From positions 1-24,486 of the forward strand of contig JAZTYX010000033.1 in assembly GCA_045637095.1 (NCBI GenBank): 24,486 nt of DNA, given 5' to 3'. The notes beneath the pieces are model-generated. The model did not search any database and was not told the DNA's origin. It saw only the letters and a list, made by a program, of their open reading frames with translations. Origin of the DNA: UMGS1649 sp045637095 (GTDB lineage Bacteria > Bacillota > Clostridia > TANB77 > CAG-465). Every line of letters starts with the position of its first letter. Within the stretch, counting starts at the first letter, position 1. Both the position numbers and the translations under genes were made by a program. Below are positions 5,847-13,483 of the stretch, in pieces.

Positions 5847-7901
5847 TTGAATACGTTATTAAATGAAAGTGTGCAATATCTAAAAGGTGTAGGTCCAAGT
5901 AGGGTAAAACAATTAGAGAAACTTGGCATAGCCTCAGTTTATGATTTGCTTACGCACTTTCCAAGAGAATATGAAGATAGAAATAATATAAAGAAAATAA
6001 AAGACTTTATGTTTGGTGAATATGTTGTATTTATTGCTAGAGTTAGTACTAGACCTGAAATTAGAAGAAAAGGTAGAGGTTTTAGTTTAACGTATTTTTA
6101 TGCAGCAGATGATACGGGAAGAATTAGAGTCACAATTTTTAACCAACCATATCTAAACGATAAATTAGAAACAGATAAAGAGTTTGCATTTTATGGCAAG
6201 ATAGAAGAAAATAAAGGGAAACTAGAAATAGTAAATCCAGTTATGGTGGAAAAAGAAAAACTAGATACAATAACAGGTTTTTATCCAATATATCCTTTAA
6301 CAGCTGGAGTAAAAAATGGATATATAGCAAAACTTGTAAGCGAACTGCTAGATAGAAAATATGCATTGCCTGAAATATTAAGTAATGACTTAAGAAAAAA
6401 ATACAATCTATGTGAAGTAAACTTTGCGCTTGAACAAATACATAGACCAACAAGTTTAGAGAATGTTGAACTAGCAAGAAATAGATTAATCTTTGAAGAA
6501 CTCTTTTTACTTCAACTAGCATTACTTAGTTTAAGAAATAGAAACTTTGAAGAAAAAACAGGAATAAAGTTTGAAAATACAGACTATACAAAGTTCCTTG
6601 AAATATTACCTTTTGAATTAACTGGAGCGCAACAAAGAGTTGTAGATGAAATAGTTAAGGATATGGGAAGTGTAAGACCTATGAATAGGCTTGTGCAAGG
6701 TGATGTTGGTTCTGGTAAAACAATAGTAGCTGCAATTGCTATGTATGTAGCTGTAAAGAATGGTTATCAAGCAACTCTTATGGCACCAACTACAATACTT
6801 GCTACTCAGCACTATGAAGAACTAAAAAAATATTTCTCACACTTTGGTATGACTTGTGATCTTTTAACAGGAAGTACAACGCCTAAGAATAAGAAGATAA
6901 TATTAGAAAAGTTAAAGAATGGTGAAATAGATATCCTTATTGGAACAAATGCGTTAGTTTCAGATAATGTGGAGTTCAAAAATTGTGGCTTAGTAATAAC
7001 AGATGAACAACATCGTTTTGGTGTTAAACAAAGAATGAAGTTAAACGCAAAAGGAGAAAATCCAGATGTTGTGGTTATGACTGCAACACCAATTCCAAGA
7101 ACATTAGCTTTAATGGTATATTCTGACCTGGACATGAGTATTATAGACGAGCTACCAAAAGGAAGAATACCAATTAAGACATATGTGGTAAATGAAACAT
7201 TAGAAGAAAGAATAGATAACTTTATTGCTAAAGAAATGGACAAAGGAAGACAAGTATATGTTGTATGTCCATTAATTGAAGAAAATGAAGAATTAGATTT
7301 AACAGATGCAACTAATGTTTATGAAAGATACAAGAATGAGGTATTTAAGGATTATTCTGTAGGTTTCTTACATGGCAAAATGAAGAAGAAAGAAAAAGAA
7401 GAAGTAATGCAAGACTTCAAAGATGGAAAAATCCAAATGATAGTTTCTACAACTGTAATAGAGGTTGGTGTTAACGTACCAAACGCTACACTTATGGTTA
7501 TAGAAAATGCAGAAAGATTTGGCTTAGCAACACTTCACCAATTAAGAGGAAGAGTTGGACGTTCTTCTTTAGAATCATATTGTGTACTTAAAGCTAAGAA
7601 CATGGGTAAAGAAACTAGAGAACGTTTGGGTATAATGGTTAAGTCTAATAATGGATTTGAAATAGCAGAAAAAGACTTAGAGATACGTGGACCTGGAGAT
7701 TTCTTTGGTATTCGTCAACATGGTCTACCTGAGTTTAAGCTGGCAAATTTACTTAAAGATGTAAAATTACTTAAACTTTCTAATGATGCTGCTAAAGAGG
7801 TACTTGCAAAAGATCCTAAGTTTAAACTTGAAGAAAACAAAGTTCTTAAAGAAGAATTGTTTACTAGATATAAAGAACAATTAATAAATATCGGAACATA
7901 G
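5847..7901 (+). CDS. recG: ATP-dependent DNA helicase RecG
   Basis: The protein has 684 residues, the usual RecG length. RecG reverses stalled replication forks and moves branched DNA during repair and recombination. The N-terminal wedge region opens with a helix-hairpin-helix-like segment (YLKGVGPSRVKQLEKLGI) and an OB fold. Helicase motifs follow: Walker A GDVGSGKT (285-292), DEQHR (386-390), TATPIPRTLAL, and the C-terminal QLRGRVGR motif VI with the RecG-typical GPGDFFGIRQHG segment. The start is TTG 5847 with only a weak GGTG ribosome binding site; no better in-frame start lies downstream before conserved sequence. It has its own consensus promoter and is followed 11 bp later by a small gene, probably in the same transcript. 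Confidence 0.96.
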   Translation: MNTLLNESVQYLKGVGPSRVKQLEKLGIASVYDLLTHFPREYEDRNNIKKIKDFMFGEYVVFIARVSTRPEIRRKGRGFSLTYFYAADDTGRIRVTIFNQPYLNDKLETDKEFAFYGKIEENKGKLEIVNPVMVEKEKLDTITGFYPIYPLTAGVKNGYIAKLVSELLDRKYALPEILSNDLRKKYNLCEVNFALEQIHRPTSLENVELARNRLIFEELFLLQLALLSLRNRNFEEKTGIKFENTDYTKFLEILPFELTGAQQRVVDEIVKDMGSVRPMNRLVQGDVGSGKTIVAAIAMYVAVKNGYQATLMAPTTILATQHYEELKKYFSHFGMTCDLLTGSTTPKNKKIILEKLKNGEIDILIGTNALVSDNVEFKNCGLVITDEQHRFGVKQRMKLNAKGENPDVVVMTATPIPRTLALMVYSDLDMSIIDELPKGRIPIKTYVVNETLEERIDNFIAKEMDKGRQVYVVCPLIEENEELDLTDATNVYERYKNEVFKDYSVGFLHGKMKKKEKEEVMQDFKDGKIQMIVSTTVIEVGVNVPNATLMVIENAERFGLATLHQLRGRVGRSSLESYCVLKAKNMGKETRERLGIMVKSNNGFEIAEKDLEIRGPGDFFGIRQHGLPEFKLANLLKDVKLLKLSNDAAKEVLAKDPKFKLEENKVLKEELFTRYKEQLINIGT

Positions 7902-7912
7902 GGTGATAGATT

Positions 7913-8092
7913 ATGGTAAAAGAAATACAAAGCATAGGAAATTTTAAGTTGTATGATAGAGTAAGAATAAAGAATACTGATATAATAGGAAATATTGTTC
8001 TTATTTATAATGAAAAGGATTGCGAAATAGAATATGATACTAGCGACCAACTACATACACACAATGTAAATGAATTGGAAAAAGTAATATAA
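7913..8092 (+). CDS. Small beta-rich protein, 59 residues
   Basis: ATG 7913 is preceded by GGGTGAT, directly after the recG stop. The 59-residue product begins MVKEIQSIGN and contains YDRVRIKNTDIIGNIV, then CEIEYDTSDQLHTH and ends ELEKVI. The alternating hydrophobic pattern, with a G in the second strand, resembles a small SH3-like/KOW-type barrel. A similar segment (VKIKGTNIIGILI) occurs near the start of the next gene, so the two may share an origin. No function is recognised. The position right behind recG, with normal spacing and codon use, supports a real gene despite its length. Confidence 0.62.
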   Translation: MVKEIQSIGNFKLYDRVRIKNTDIIGNIVLIYNEKDCEIEYDTSDQLHTHNVNELEKVI

Positions 8093-8117
8093 TATAAAAG
8101 TATTAATAGGTGATTTA

Positions 8118-8534
8118 ATGTTAATAAAATTATACGAAGATTTGGTAAAAATAAAAGGAACAAACATTATAGGTATTCTTATTGATGAACAATATAGAAC
8201 AGATAAAAAGATGAATCTATATGTTCTTGAAGAAAATAAAAGAGATAAAGATGGCAGATTTCCACTACATGATGTTTGGGAAAATGAAATAGAACGAATA
8301 GATAATAAAATTAAAGTATATCAAAGCGCAACAGATGAACATATTGAAATGGAAGTTTTGGCAAGATTTAAGTATATAGGAGAAACTAAAAATCTAGCAT
8401 TTACTAAAAACAAAATATATGATTGTGTTGGCTTTGAAAATGGTGAACTAAGAATAGTAGATGATACAAACGAAGATTATTTGTTTTTACCAGATAATTT
8501 TGAGTTGATAGAAGATTTTAGAAGAGATAGCTAA
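8118..8534 (+). CDS. Hypothetical protein with two small beta-rich modules
   Basis: The protein has 138 residues. ATG 8118 follows AGGTGAT with normal spacing. The N-terminal half repeats the YEDLVKIKGTNIIG pattern of the preceding small gene. The C-terminal half (about 85-133) has a second compact pattern: FKYIGETKNLAFTKNKIYDCV, then ELRIVDDTNEDYLFLPDNFELIE. That pattern, a short strand, a K-x-Y turn and an acidic DDT-x-EDYL segment, is one I associate with uncharacterised Firmicutes proteins, not with a named function. The protein is acidic and probably cytoplasmic. The terminator hairpin overlaps its last three codons. Confidence 0.65.
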   Translation: MLIKLYEDLVKIKGTNIIGILIDEQYRTDKKMNLYVLEENKRDKDGRFPLHDVWENEIERIDNKIKVYQSATDEHIEMEVLARFKYIGETKNLAFTKNKIYDCVGFENGELRIVDDTNEDYLFLPDNFELIEDFRRDS

Positions 8535-8547
8535 CAGCTATCTCTTT
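8522..8547. repeat. 26-bp direct repeat, left copy
   Basis: This 26-base stretch is repeated exactly at 9598-9623. It contains the last two sense codons and stop of the preceding gene plus its terminator. The two copies bracket the Rpn-family gene. Confidence 0.92.
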
Positions 8548-8548
8548 T
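8523..8548 (+). terminator. Intrinsic terminator overlapping the end of the 138-residue gene
   Basis: AGAGATAGCT (8523-8532) pairs perfectly with AGCTATCTCT (8536-8545) over an AAC loop, followed by a short T run. The stop codon lies in the loop edge. Confidence 0.78.
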
Positions 8549-8579
8549 GTTTATTGTCGAATATTGCGACCGATTTTTC

Positions 8580-8629
8580 TTGCAAATAAGCATATGCATT
8601 TGTATAATATGAACAAGCTTTGTTCATAT
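8580..8629 (+). promoter_or_regulatory. Promoter with overlapping palindrome upstream of the Rpn gene
   Basis: TTGCAA (8580-8585), a 17-bp spacer and TATAAT (8603-8608) form a good promoter. A perfect 10-bp inverted repeat (8607-8616 with 8620-8629, GCT centre) begins in the -10 and covers the predicted start site, followed by five T. It could be an operator or a very early hairpin. Confidence 0.6.
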
Positions 8630-8734
8630 ATTTTTATTCAATATATATTTATTCAAATTTTGTTAAATCAATATGTTTTTATTAACGTTTTAATCATTAG
8701 AGTTTTTTCATAGTTAGGAGATGAACAAAAGTAA

Positions 8735-9592
8735 ATGGAGAAAAATCAGACATACAAGTTATTAGATCCTAAAAATGATTATGTTTTTCATACATTGTTT
8801 AGGGAAAAGAATAATAGATTAACAGAAGCGTTTTTAGCTTCTGTGCTAAAAGAAAAAGTAAAAATAATAGCAAATCTAGATAGACATTTAGATATATCTA
8901 AAGTAACAGATAAATTTGGAATAATGGATTTAAATGTTGAACTTGAAGATAATACAAAATGTAATATAGAAATGCAAGTAAAAGAATATGATGGAGAGTT
9001 AGAAAGGTTTTTATATTATCTAGCTAATTCATATTCAAGGCAATTAAAAAAGAATGTAGATTATGCGGAAATAAATAGATGCATAAATATAACAATAGTA
9101 AATCATGAAATAAAAGAGATAAATGATATAGAAAATTTTGTAACAAAATGGGCAATGATTGAAACGGAGACAAAAAGTAAAATATTGACAAATAAATTTG
9201 AGTTATATATAATAATTTTACCTAAAGTAGCAAAGAATTACGAGAAAAATAAAAGAGATAAATTAACGCAATGGGGAATGTTCTTTGCTAAACCGTATTC
9301 TAAGGAGGTAAAATCTATTATGGAAGAGAATAAAGATATACAAGCTATAGCAGACGAATTAGAAATATTAAACGGAGATTATGAAGCGCAAAGATTAGCA
9401 GACATAAGAGAAAAAGCATTACACGATGAATCAGCTGCACTATCATATGCTAAGAAACAAGGCGTAGAACAAGGCATAAAAGAAGGCAAAATCGAAACGG
9501 CAAAGAATTTGCTGAAAATGGGATTGGCTGTAGAAGAGATTGTTAAAGCAACAGGTTTAACGAAAGAAGAAATATTAAAAATAAAAAAATAG
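8735..9592 (+). CDS. Rpn family PD-(D/E)XK nuclease / putative transposase
   Basis: The protein has 285 residues. It matches the Rpn (recombination-promoting nuclease, PD-(D/E)XK transposase-like) family. The N-terminus reads LLDPKNDYVFHTLF, with the family's nearly invariant D-x-x-F start. The nuclease core has D65 in GIMDLNVEL and E79-x-Q81 in NIEMQVKEY. The C-terminal tail (KKQGVEQGIKEGKIETAKNLLKMGLAVEEIV) is typical: a charged GxxxG helix followed by a short helix-turn-helix-like end. Family members are DNA endonucleases that often occur in many copies per genome. ATG 8735 has GGAG 14 bases upstream, a long spacing. The preceding 186 bases hold a promoter and little else. The gene is bracketed by a 26-bp direct repeat. 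Confidence 0.88.
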   Translation: MEKNQTYKLLDPKNDYVFHTLFREKNNRLTEAFLASVLKEKVKIIANLDRHLDISKVTDKFGIMDLNVELEDNTKCNIEMQVKEYDGELERFLYYLANSYSRQLKKNVDYAEINRCINITIVNHEIKEINDIENFVTKWAMIETETKSKILTNKFELYIIILPKVAKNYEKNKRDKLTQWGMFFAKPYSKEVKSIMEENKDIQAIADELEILNGDYEAQRLADIREKALHDESAALSYAKKQGVEQGIKEGKIETAKNLLKMGLAVEEIVKATGLTKEEILKIKK

Positions 9593-9597
9593 AGAGT

Positions 9598-9623
9598 AAG
9601 AGATAGCTAACAGCTATCTCTTT
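9598..9623. repeat. 26-bp direct repeat and terminator, right copy
   Basis: This is an exact copy of 8522-8547. It forms the same hairpin and T run, so it probably terminates the Rpn transcript. It carries the GATAGCTAA coding remnant of the upstream gene end. Confidence 0.9.
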
Positions 9624-9675
9624 GTTCTATTTACCCACATTATTCATACATATGTATAGAAGGAGTGTGGTAATT

Positions 9676-10947
9676 TTGAATCCATTTAACGAACAACCAA
9701 TAGATTTAGAAAAAACATATATGAACTGGAGAGAAATATATCCAAAGTCTTATGATAAGAACAATGTTGATCCGTATACTAAAACTAGAATTATACTTAT
9801 GAATGGCGCGGAAACAGAACAAGTATTTTTTATGCATCAATTTAGTAGAAATTGTAACAATAATGATGTAAGAAGAAAACTTGCTGTAATTAGAAGAAGT
9901 TCACAACAAATGCAAAAGTTAATACAATGTCTAAAACCAATTAACGAAAATGCGTTAGAAGCAACAATAACATATGAGCAACTTGCAGTAGACTTAACAG
10001 CTAGACTAGCAAAATCTGAACCTGATCCATATGTAAAACAAGCGTTAGATTTTGCACTTTTAGAAGATTTTGACCATTTATATAGATACGCAAATCTTCT
10101 TGAAATGGAATGTGGAATTCCAGCAGAAAAATTAGTTGGTAGATATACCGAAATAATGCCAGGTAGACCTACAATATCTCATCATAGGTGCCCGCTAGAT
10201 TCAGTTAGATATCACATAAACAATAAAGAGGCAGATATTTTAACGAAATTACACATAAACATCATAACTGCTGCAGAGCAACAAACAATGAATTTCTATA
10301 TGAATATATGTAATCTTTATCCTACAGATTTAGGTAGAAGAGTTTACCAAGAAATAGCTATGATAGAAGAACAGCATGTTACACATTATGGTAGTCTTAT
10401 GGATCCTAATACCACTTGGTATGAAAATCTACTTATGCATATGTATACAATGTGTTATTTATATTATTCTTGTATGAAATATGAGACAAATTCATATATT
10501 CGTAAAATATGGTGTATGGGATATGAACGTTCTGTTGCAGGTCTTCATATAGCTGCATATTTACTTCGTGAGTATGATGGGAAAGAAGTAGAACAAGTTA
10601 TACCGAATCCTAAATTTCCAGAACTTTTAGATTTAGGACCAAACATAGAATATGTACGTGAAGTATTAAAGTGTACAGTAGATTATACTGCAAATCGAGA
10701 AAATTATGTGCTTGTACAAAATCTAGAACCTAATGCAGGATTCTTTAAATATCAATGTCAGGTAAATGAAGATGTAGAAACAGTACCTAGTCATAATGTA
10801 ATAGACAAACATATTTATAAATGTGGAATAGATTATAGATTTGAAGTAGCACCAAATCCAATAATGGAACTTAGAGGCAGAAAAGAAGATAATACAAGTG
10901 TAGGTAGAACTTGGGGCTGCCGAAGAAAAATAGAAGATAATAATTAA
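9676..10947 (+). CDS. Ferritin-like-fold protein of unknown role
   Basis: The protein has 423 residues. TTG 9676 is chosen because AAGGAG (9660-9665) lies about 10 bases before it; an in-frame GTG at 9667 is too close to that site. The central part looks like a ferritin-like four-helix bundle. One helix has LLEDFDHLYRYANLLE (E130/H134 region) and a later pair has AAEQQTMNFYMNIC and EIAMIEEQHVTHY (E226, E231, H234), an E...ExxH pattern suited to a di-metal site. The rest has many Tyr, Cys and His and no recognised domain; the C-terminal third (QNLEPNAGFFKYQ onward) looks beta-rich. Substrate and pathway are unknown. Nearby spoIVB hints at, but does not show, a sporulation context. Confidence 0.65.
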   Translation: MNPFNEQPIDLEKTYMNWREIYPKSYDKNNVDPYTKTRIILMNGAETEQVFFMHQFSRNCNNNDVRRKLAVIRRSSQQMQKLIQCLKPINENALEATITYEQLAVDLTARLAKSEPDPYVKQALDFALLEDFDHLYRYANLLEMECGIPAEKLVGRYTEIMPGRPTISHHRCPLDSVRYHINNKEADILTKLHINIITAAEQQTMNFYMNICNLYPTDLGRRVYQEIAMIEEQHVTHYGSLMDPNTTWYENLLMHMYTMCYLYYSCMKYETNSYIRKIWCMGYERSVAGLHIAAYLLREYDGKEVEQVIPNPKFPELLDLGPNIEYVREVLKCTVDYTANRENYVLVQNLEPNAGFFKYQCQVNEDVETVPSHNVIDKHIYKCGIDYRFEVAPNPIMELRGRKEDNTSVGRTWGCRRKIEDNN

Positions 10948-10965
10948 TAATTATAGAATAAAGTT

Positions 10966-11006
10966 AAAATCACTTTCATACTAATTAATAGTAGGAGAGT
11001 GATTTT
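10966..11006 (+). promoter_or_regulatory. Hairpin enclosing the Shine-Dalgarno of the TIGR04086-type gene
   Basis: AAAATCACT (10966-10974) pairs with AGTGATTTT (10998-11006). Three further pairs (one wobble) extend the stem to 12 bp around a 17-base loop. The GGAG ribosome binding site (10994-10997) lies at the inner end of the 3' arm and the ATG is the next codon. It may serve as terminator for the upstream gene, as translational control, or both. Confidence 0.45.
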
Positions 11007-11363
11007 ATGTTGTATATGAAACAATATACAAAGTTTATGATGTTATCTTACGCTTTAGCATTAGTACTATTATGTTTAACTGCAGTGCTTTTTACATACA
11101 CTAATATAAATGATAAGTATTTAGATATTTTTGTATTTGTAATAGTAGGTATAACAAATTTAATAGGAAGTATGTTAGTAGCAAAGAAGATTAAAGAAAA
11201 AGGAATTGTTATTGGTATGATATTTGGATTTATATATTTTATTTTAATATATATCTTATCTGGCATATCGTTTGGCTTTGTTATTAATACATCAGTTGGA
11301 GTATATCTAGGTGTTGCTTTATTAACAGGAATGCTTGGTGGAATACTAGGTGTAAATATATAG
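11007..11363 (+). CDS. TIGR04086-family membrane protein
   Basis: The protein has 118 residues, almost all membrane-spanning. Four hydrophobic helices lie at about 10-32, 39-59, 67-88 and 93-116, separated by short loops (NINDKYLD, KKIKEKG). Length, four-helix layout, the G-SMLVAKKIKEKG motif and the closing GMLGGILG segment fit the clostridial TIGR04086 (DUF3792) family, whose function is not established. The stop codon overlaps the ribosome binding site of spoIVB, indicating an operon. Confidence 0.7.
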   Translation: MLYMKQYTKFMMLSYALALVLLCLTAVLFTYTNINDKYLDIFVFVIVGITNLIGSMLVAKKIKEKGIVIGMIFGFIYFILIYILSGISFGFVINTSVGVYLGVALLTGMLGGILGVNI

Positions 11364-11371
11364 GTGATAAA

Positions 11372-12430
11372 TTGAGAGTTGAGTGTATTAAAATTAAAAA
11401 TGGCAAGAAAATATTAAGTTTTGTAGGTATTCTGTTTTTATTAGTTTTAGTTTATTGCATATTAGAAATGTTTAATGTTAGAGAAACTGTAACAAGGAAA
11501 ATAGAGTTTGCCAAAAGTACGGAAGAATACAAATTTGTATTAGGCGGAGAAGCTTGTGGTATAAAACTTTTAGCAAATGGAGTATTGGTAATAGAAGTAG
11601 ATAATATTAAAAGTGGTATAAAAGCTGGAGATGTAATAATTAAATTGGATGACACTTTCGTAGATACAAATAACGAAATAATAGAGTATGTAAATAGAGC
11701 TGATGTTATAAAGAAGAAAAAGATTAATCTAACCATTAAAAGAGATGGTAAAGAAATAATTAAAGAAATAGATTTAATATATAATAATGTAGAGAAGCTA
11801 TATGAACTTGGTCTTTGGGTTAAAGATAGCAGTGCTGGTGTTGGTATGATTACATTTTATGAACTTACTACAAATTCGTTTGCCGCATTAGGTCATGGAA
11901 TAACAGAAAGTAAAAATAATGTAGTATTACCAATTTTAAGTGGTGCTATAGTAAAAGCTAAAATTAATAGTATTAATAAAGCAAAAAATAGAGAACCTGG
12001 AGATTTAAGGGCAACTATATATAAAGAGGTGCTTGGACAAATTAGAAAAAATACCAGCAATGGAATATATGGTGAACTTGAAAATAATATTTTCATAGAG
12101 CATAAAGAAATAATAGAAGTGGCTTCTAAAGAAGAAATTAAAATTGGAAAAGCTTATGTTTATTGTACGCTAGATAATAAAGTAGAAAAGTTTGAAATAG
12201 AATTAGAGAATGTGCTTTTGGATTCTACGGGAAATAAAAATATGATAATTAAAATAACAGATGAAAAACTGGCTGAAAAAACAGGCGGAATAGTTCAAGG
12301 AATGAGTGGTAGTCCAATTGTACAAAATGGAAAACTTATAGGTGCGGTCACGCATGTTTTCCTCAACAATCCTAAAAAAGGTTATGCGGTTTTTATCGAA
12401 CATATGATAAACGATATGAAAACTATGTAA
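11372..12430 (+). CDS. spoIVB: SpoIVB peptidase (S55 family)
   Basis: The protein has 352 residues. SpoIVB is the forespore-secreted serine peptidase that starts the sigma-K checkpoint by cutting SpoIVFA. The start is TTG 11372 after TAGGTGAT. A single N-terminal membrane anchor (about 13-33) precedes a PDZ domain (about 60-125, GIKAGDVIIKLDD). The S55 domain begins GLWVKDSSAGVGMITFY and contains the catalytic His in ALGHGI (H175), the Asp in ITDEKL (D297) and the serine in QGMSGSPI (residues 309-316). The end GAVTHVF..PKKGYAVFIE is diagnostic. In Bacillus it sits between recN and spo0A. Here it follows a TIGR04086 gene instead and spo0A is not adjacent. It identifies the organism as an endospore former or a recent descendant. 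Confidence 0.93.
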   Translation: MRVECIKIKNGKKILSFVGILFLLVLVYCILEMFNVRETVTRKIEFAKSTEEYKFVLGGEACGIKLLANGVLVIEVDNIKSGIKAGDVIIKLDDTFVDTNNEIIEYVNRADVIKKKKINLTIKRDGKEIIKEIDLIYNNVEKLYELGLWVKDSSAGVGMITFYELTTNSFAALGHGITESKNNVVLPILSGAIVKAKINSINKAKNREPGDLRATIYKEVLGQIRKNTSNGIYGELENNIFIEHKEIIEVASKEEIKIGKAYVYCTLDNKVEKFEIELENVLLDSTGNKNMIIKITDEKLAEKTGGIVQGMSGSPIVQNGKLIGAVTHVFLNNPKKGYAVFIEHMINDMKTM

Positions 12431-12485
12431 AAGTCTTGCTTTTCTTTTTAATATTGTATAAACTATATTAGTATAAGAGGAGAAG

Positions 12486-12854
12486 ATGATTAAAATGATG
12501 AAAAATGGTCACAGTTTATTTAGATCGTTATTTATAGTTATATTATTAGGAGGTCTTGCATGCCTTTTAGCAACATTGTTATATGGTGATGCTGAAATAA
12601 CAGAATCTGAATTAAGAGATATGCAAGTTAAAGCTGAAGAAGCATATAATAAAGTATATTTTTCAAAAGTAAAAGAAGGTGTTAGAGGTGAGGTTGAAGT
12701 ATCGGAACTTCTAAAACAATTAAGAGAAGATGGTGTAAACTTTTATAAACTATCTAGCTACAATTTTGAAATAAAAGATAAAAAAGTTATAGTTACTCCA
12801 TCGCGTGGTGAAGTAGTAAAAGATGATGCAGTAAAAAATAAAGAAAGCAAGTAG
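12486..12854 (+). CDS. Single-pass membrane protein of unknown function
   Basis: The protein has 122 residues. AGAGGAG lies just upstream of ATG 12486; in-frame ATG codons at 12495 and 12498 would give better spacing, so the start is uncertain by three or four residues. A basic, polar N-terminus is followed by one hydrophobic segment (about 13-34) and an acidic extracellular domain of about 85 residues. That domain is amphipathic (SELRDMQVKAEEAYNKVYFSKVKEGVRGEVEVSELLKQL), then short beta-like strands (YNFEIKDKKVIVTPS), and a charged tail. The layout resembles small pilin-like or anchored proteins, but no prepilin cleavage motif is visible. The terminator overlaps the last codons. Confidence 0.6.
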   Translation: MIKMMKNGHSLFRSLFIVILLGGLACLLATLLYGDAEITESELRDMQVKAEEAYNKVYFSKVKEGVRGEVEVSELLKQLREDGVNFYKLSSYNFEIKDKKVIVTPSRGEVVKDDAVKNKESK

Positions 12855-12874
12855 TATACTTGCTTTCTTTATTT
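12836..12874 (+). terminator. Long perfect inverted repeat terminator
   Basis: An 18-bp perfect stem (12836-12853 with 12857-12874) surrounds a 3-base loop. Its ends are A-rich and T-rich respectively, so it can work in either direction. It includes the final codons and stop of the preceding gene. Confidence 0.85.
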
Positions 12875-12896
12875 GATTTTGAGTTATCTATCTTAA

Positions 12897-12925
12897 TTGA
12901 AAAACATAGCAGACTGTGGTATAAT
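12897..12925 (+). promoter_or_regulatory. Sigma-A promoter for the Cys/His-rich gene pair
   Basis: TTGAAA (12897-12902), 17-bp spacer, perfect TATAAT (12920-12925). Confidence 0.78.
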
Positions 12926-12973
12926 ACAGAGACAAAAAAATAAAAAATCTGTATAACTATTATGGAGGAAAAT

Positions 12974-13327
12974 ATGGAAAGAAAAGAGTTAGAAGCTTTA
13001 ATCAAAGAAGAAAAATGTATCAAAGGAGGTACAAAAGAAGCTTGTATCAAAATTCGGGAAGTGTTAAATCACCAGTTTAATCCTGGCAATCAATTGCATG
13101 CACCCATGAGCGCGGTAACCATTAATGAGTTCATAGATGCTGTAGAACAGCTTGTAAGTTTTGCATTAGAACATGAAGACACGAAAGCATATAAATACTG
13201 CTGTGAACCAGACTGTGTTTATGCAGGTAATCCGTACTGCAAAGGACATCTGATAGTAGGTGTTAAGAACAGATGGAATGCCAAGAACGTAAAAACTTGT
13301 CCATACCACATTGAAGAGGATAAGTAA
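12974..13327 (+). CDS. Cys/His-rich hypothetical protein, likely metal-binding
   Basis: The protein has 117 residues. ATG 12974 is preferred to the in-frame ATG 12962 because the latter is part of the GGAGG ribosome binding site. The N-terminal 75 residues are helical and charged. The C-terminus is cysteine-rich: C76, C77, C81, C89, H92, then C109 and H112 (CC-x3-C-x7-C-x2-H-x16-C-x2-H), which looks like a structural zinc site. I do not recognise a family. Codon use (CAG, CTG, GCG, CCC, ATC) differs from flanking genes. It has its own promoter, and the next gene starts three bases after its stop with its ribosome binding site inside this gene, so the two are a coupled pair. Confidence 0.62.
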   Translation: MERKELEALIKEEKCIKGGTKEACIKIREVLNHQFNPGNQLHAPMSAVTINEFIDAVEQLVSFALEHEDTKAYKYCCEPDCVYAGNPYCKGHLIVGVKNRWNAKNVKTCPYHIEEDK

Positions 13328-13330
13328 GCT

Positions 13331-13483
13331 ATGAAAAATAAGAATAAGTATCTTAAACTTTGTCTTGATACTGAGACTGAAAAGGAATCAAAGCTGGTTC
13401 ATAAAAGAGCTGTTGTATTTTCGATTGCATTTTCAGCTGTTGCAATTGCTGCAATTGTAATTATGGCATATCTTTTAACTTAA
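13331..13483 (+). CDS. 50-residue single-pass membrane protein
   Basis: ATG 13331 lies three bases after the preceding stop, with AGAGGA (13315-13320) ten bases upstream. A charged N-terminal part (MKNKNKYLKLCLDTETEKES..) is followed by one hydrophobic helix (about 28-49, AVVFSIAFSAVAIAAIVIM) ending LLT at the C-terminus. This is the layout of a small tail-anchored or holin/toxin-like peptide. Translational coupling to the Cys/His-rich protein suggests a functional pair. No homologue is recognised and the function is unknown. Confidence 0.6.
   Translation: MKNKNKYLKLCLDTETEKESKLVHKRAVVFSIAFSAVAIAAIVIMAYLLT

Noticed and set aside
8735..9592. Rpn gene as part of a classical insertion sequence
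   Set aside because: No terminal inverted repeats or short target duplication typical of an IS are visible, only the 26-bp direct repeat that includes a terminator.
9622..9675. Upstream extension of the ferritin-like protein
   Set aside because: The extension would begin in the repeat/terminator and lacks a ribosome binding site. AAGGAG is correctly spaced for TTG 9676.
12962..12973. ATG 12962 as start of the Cys/His-rich protein
   Set aside because: This ATG is part of the GGAGG ribosome binding site for the in-frame ATG at 12974.
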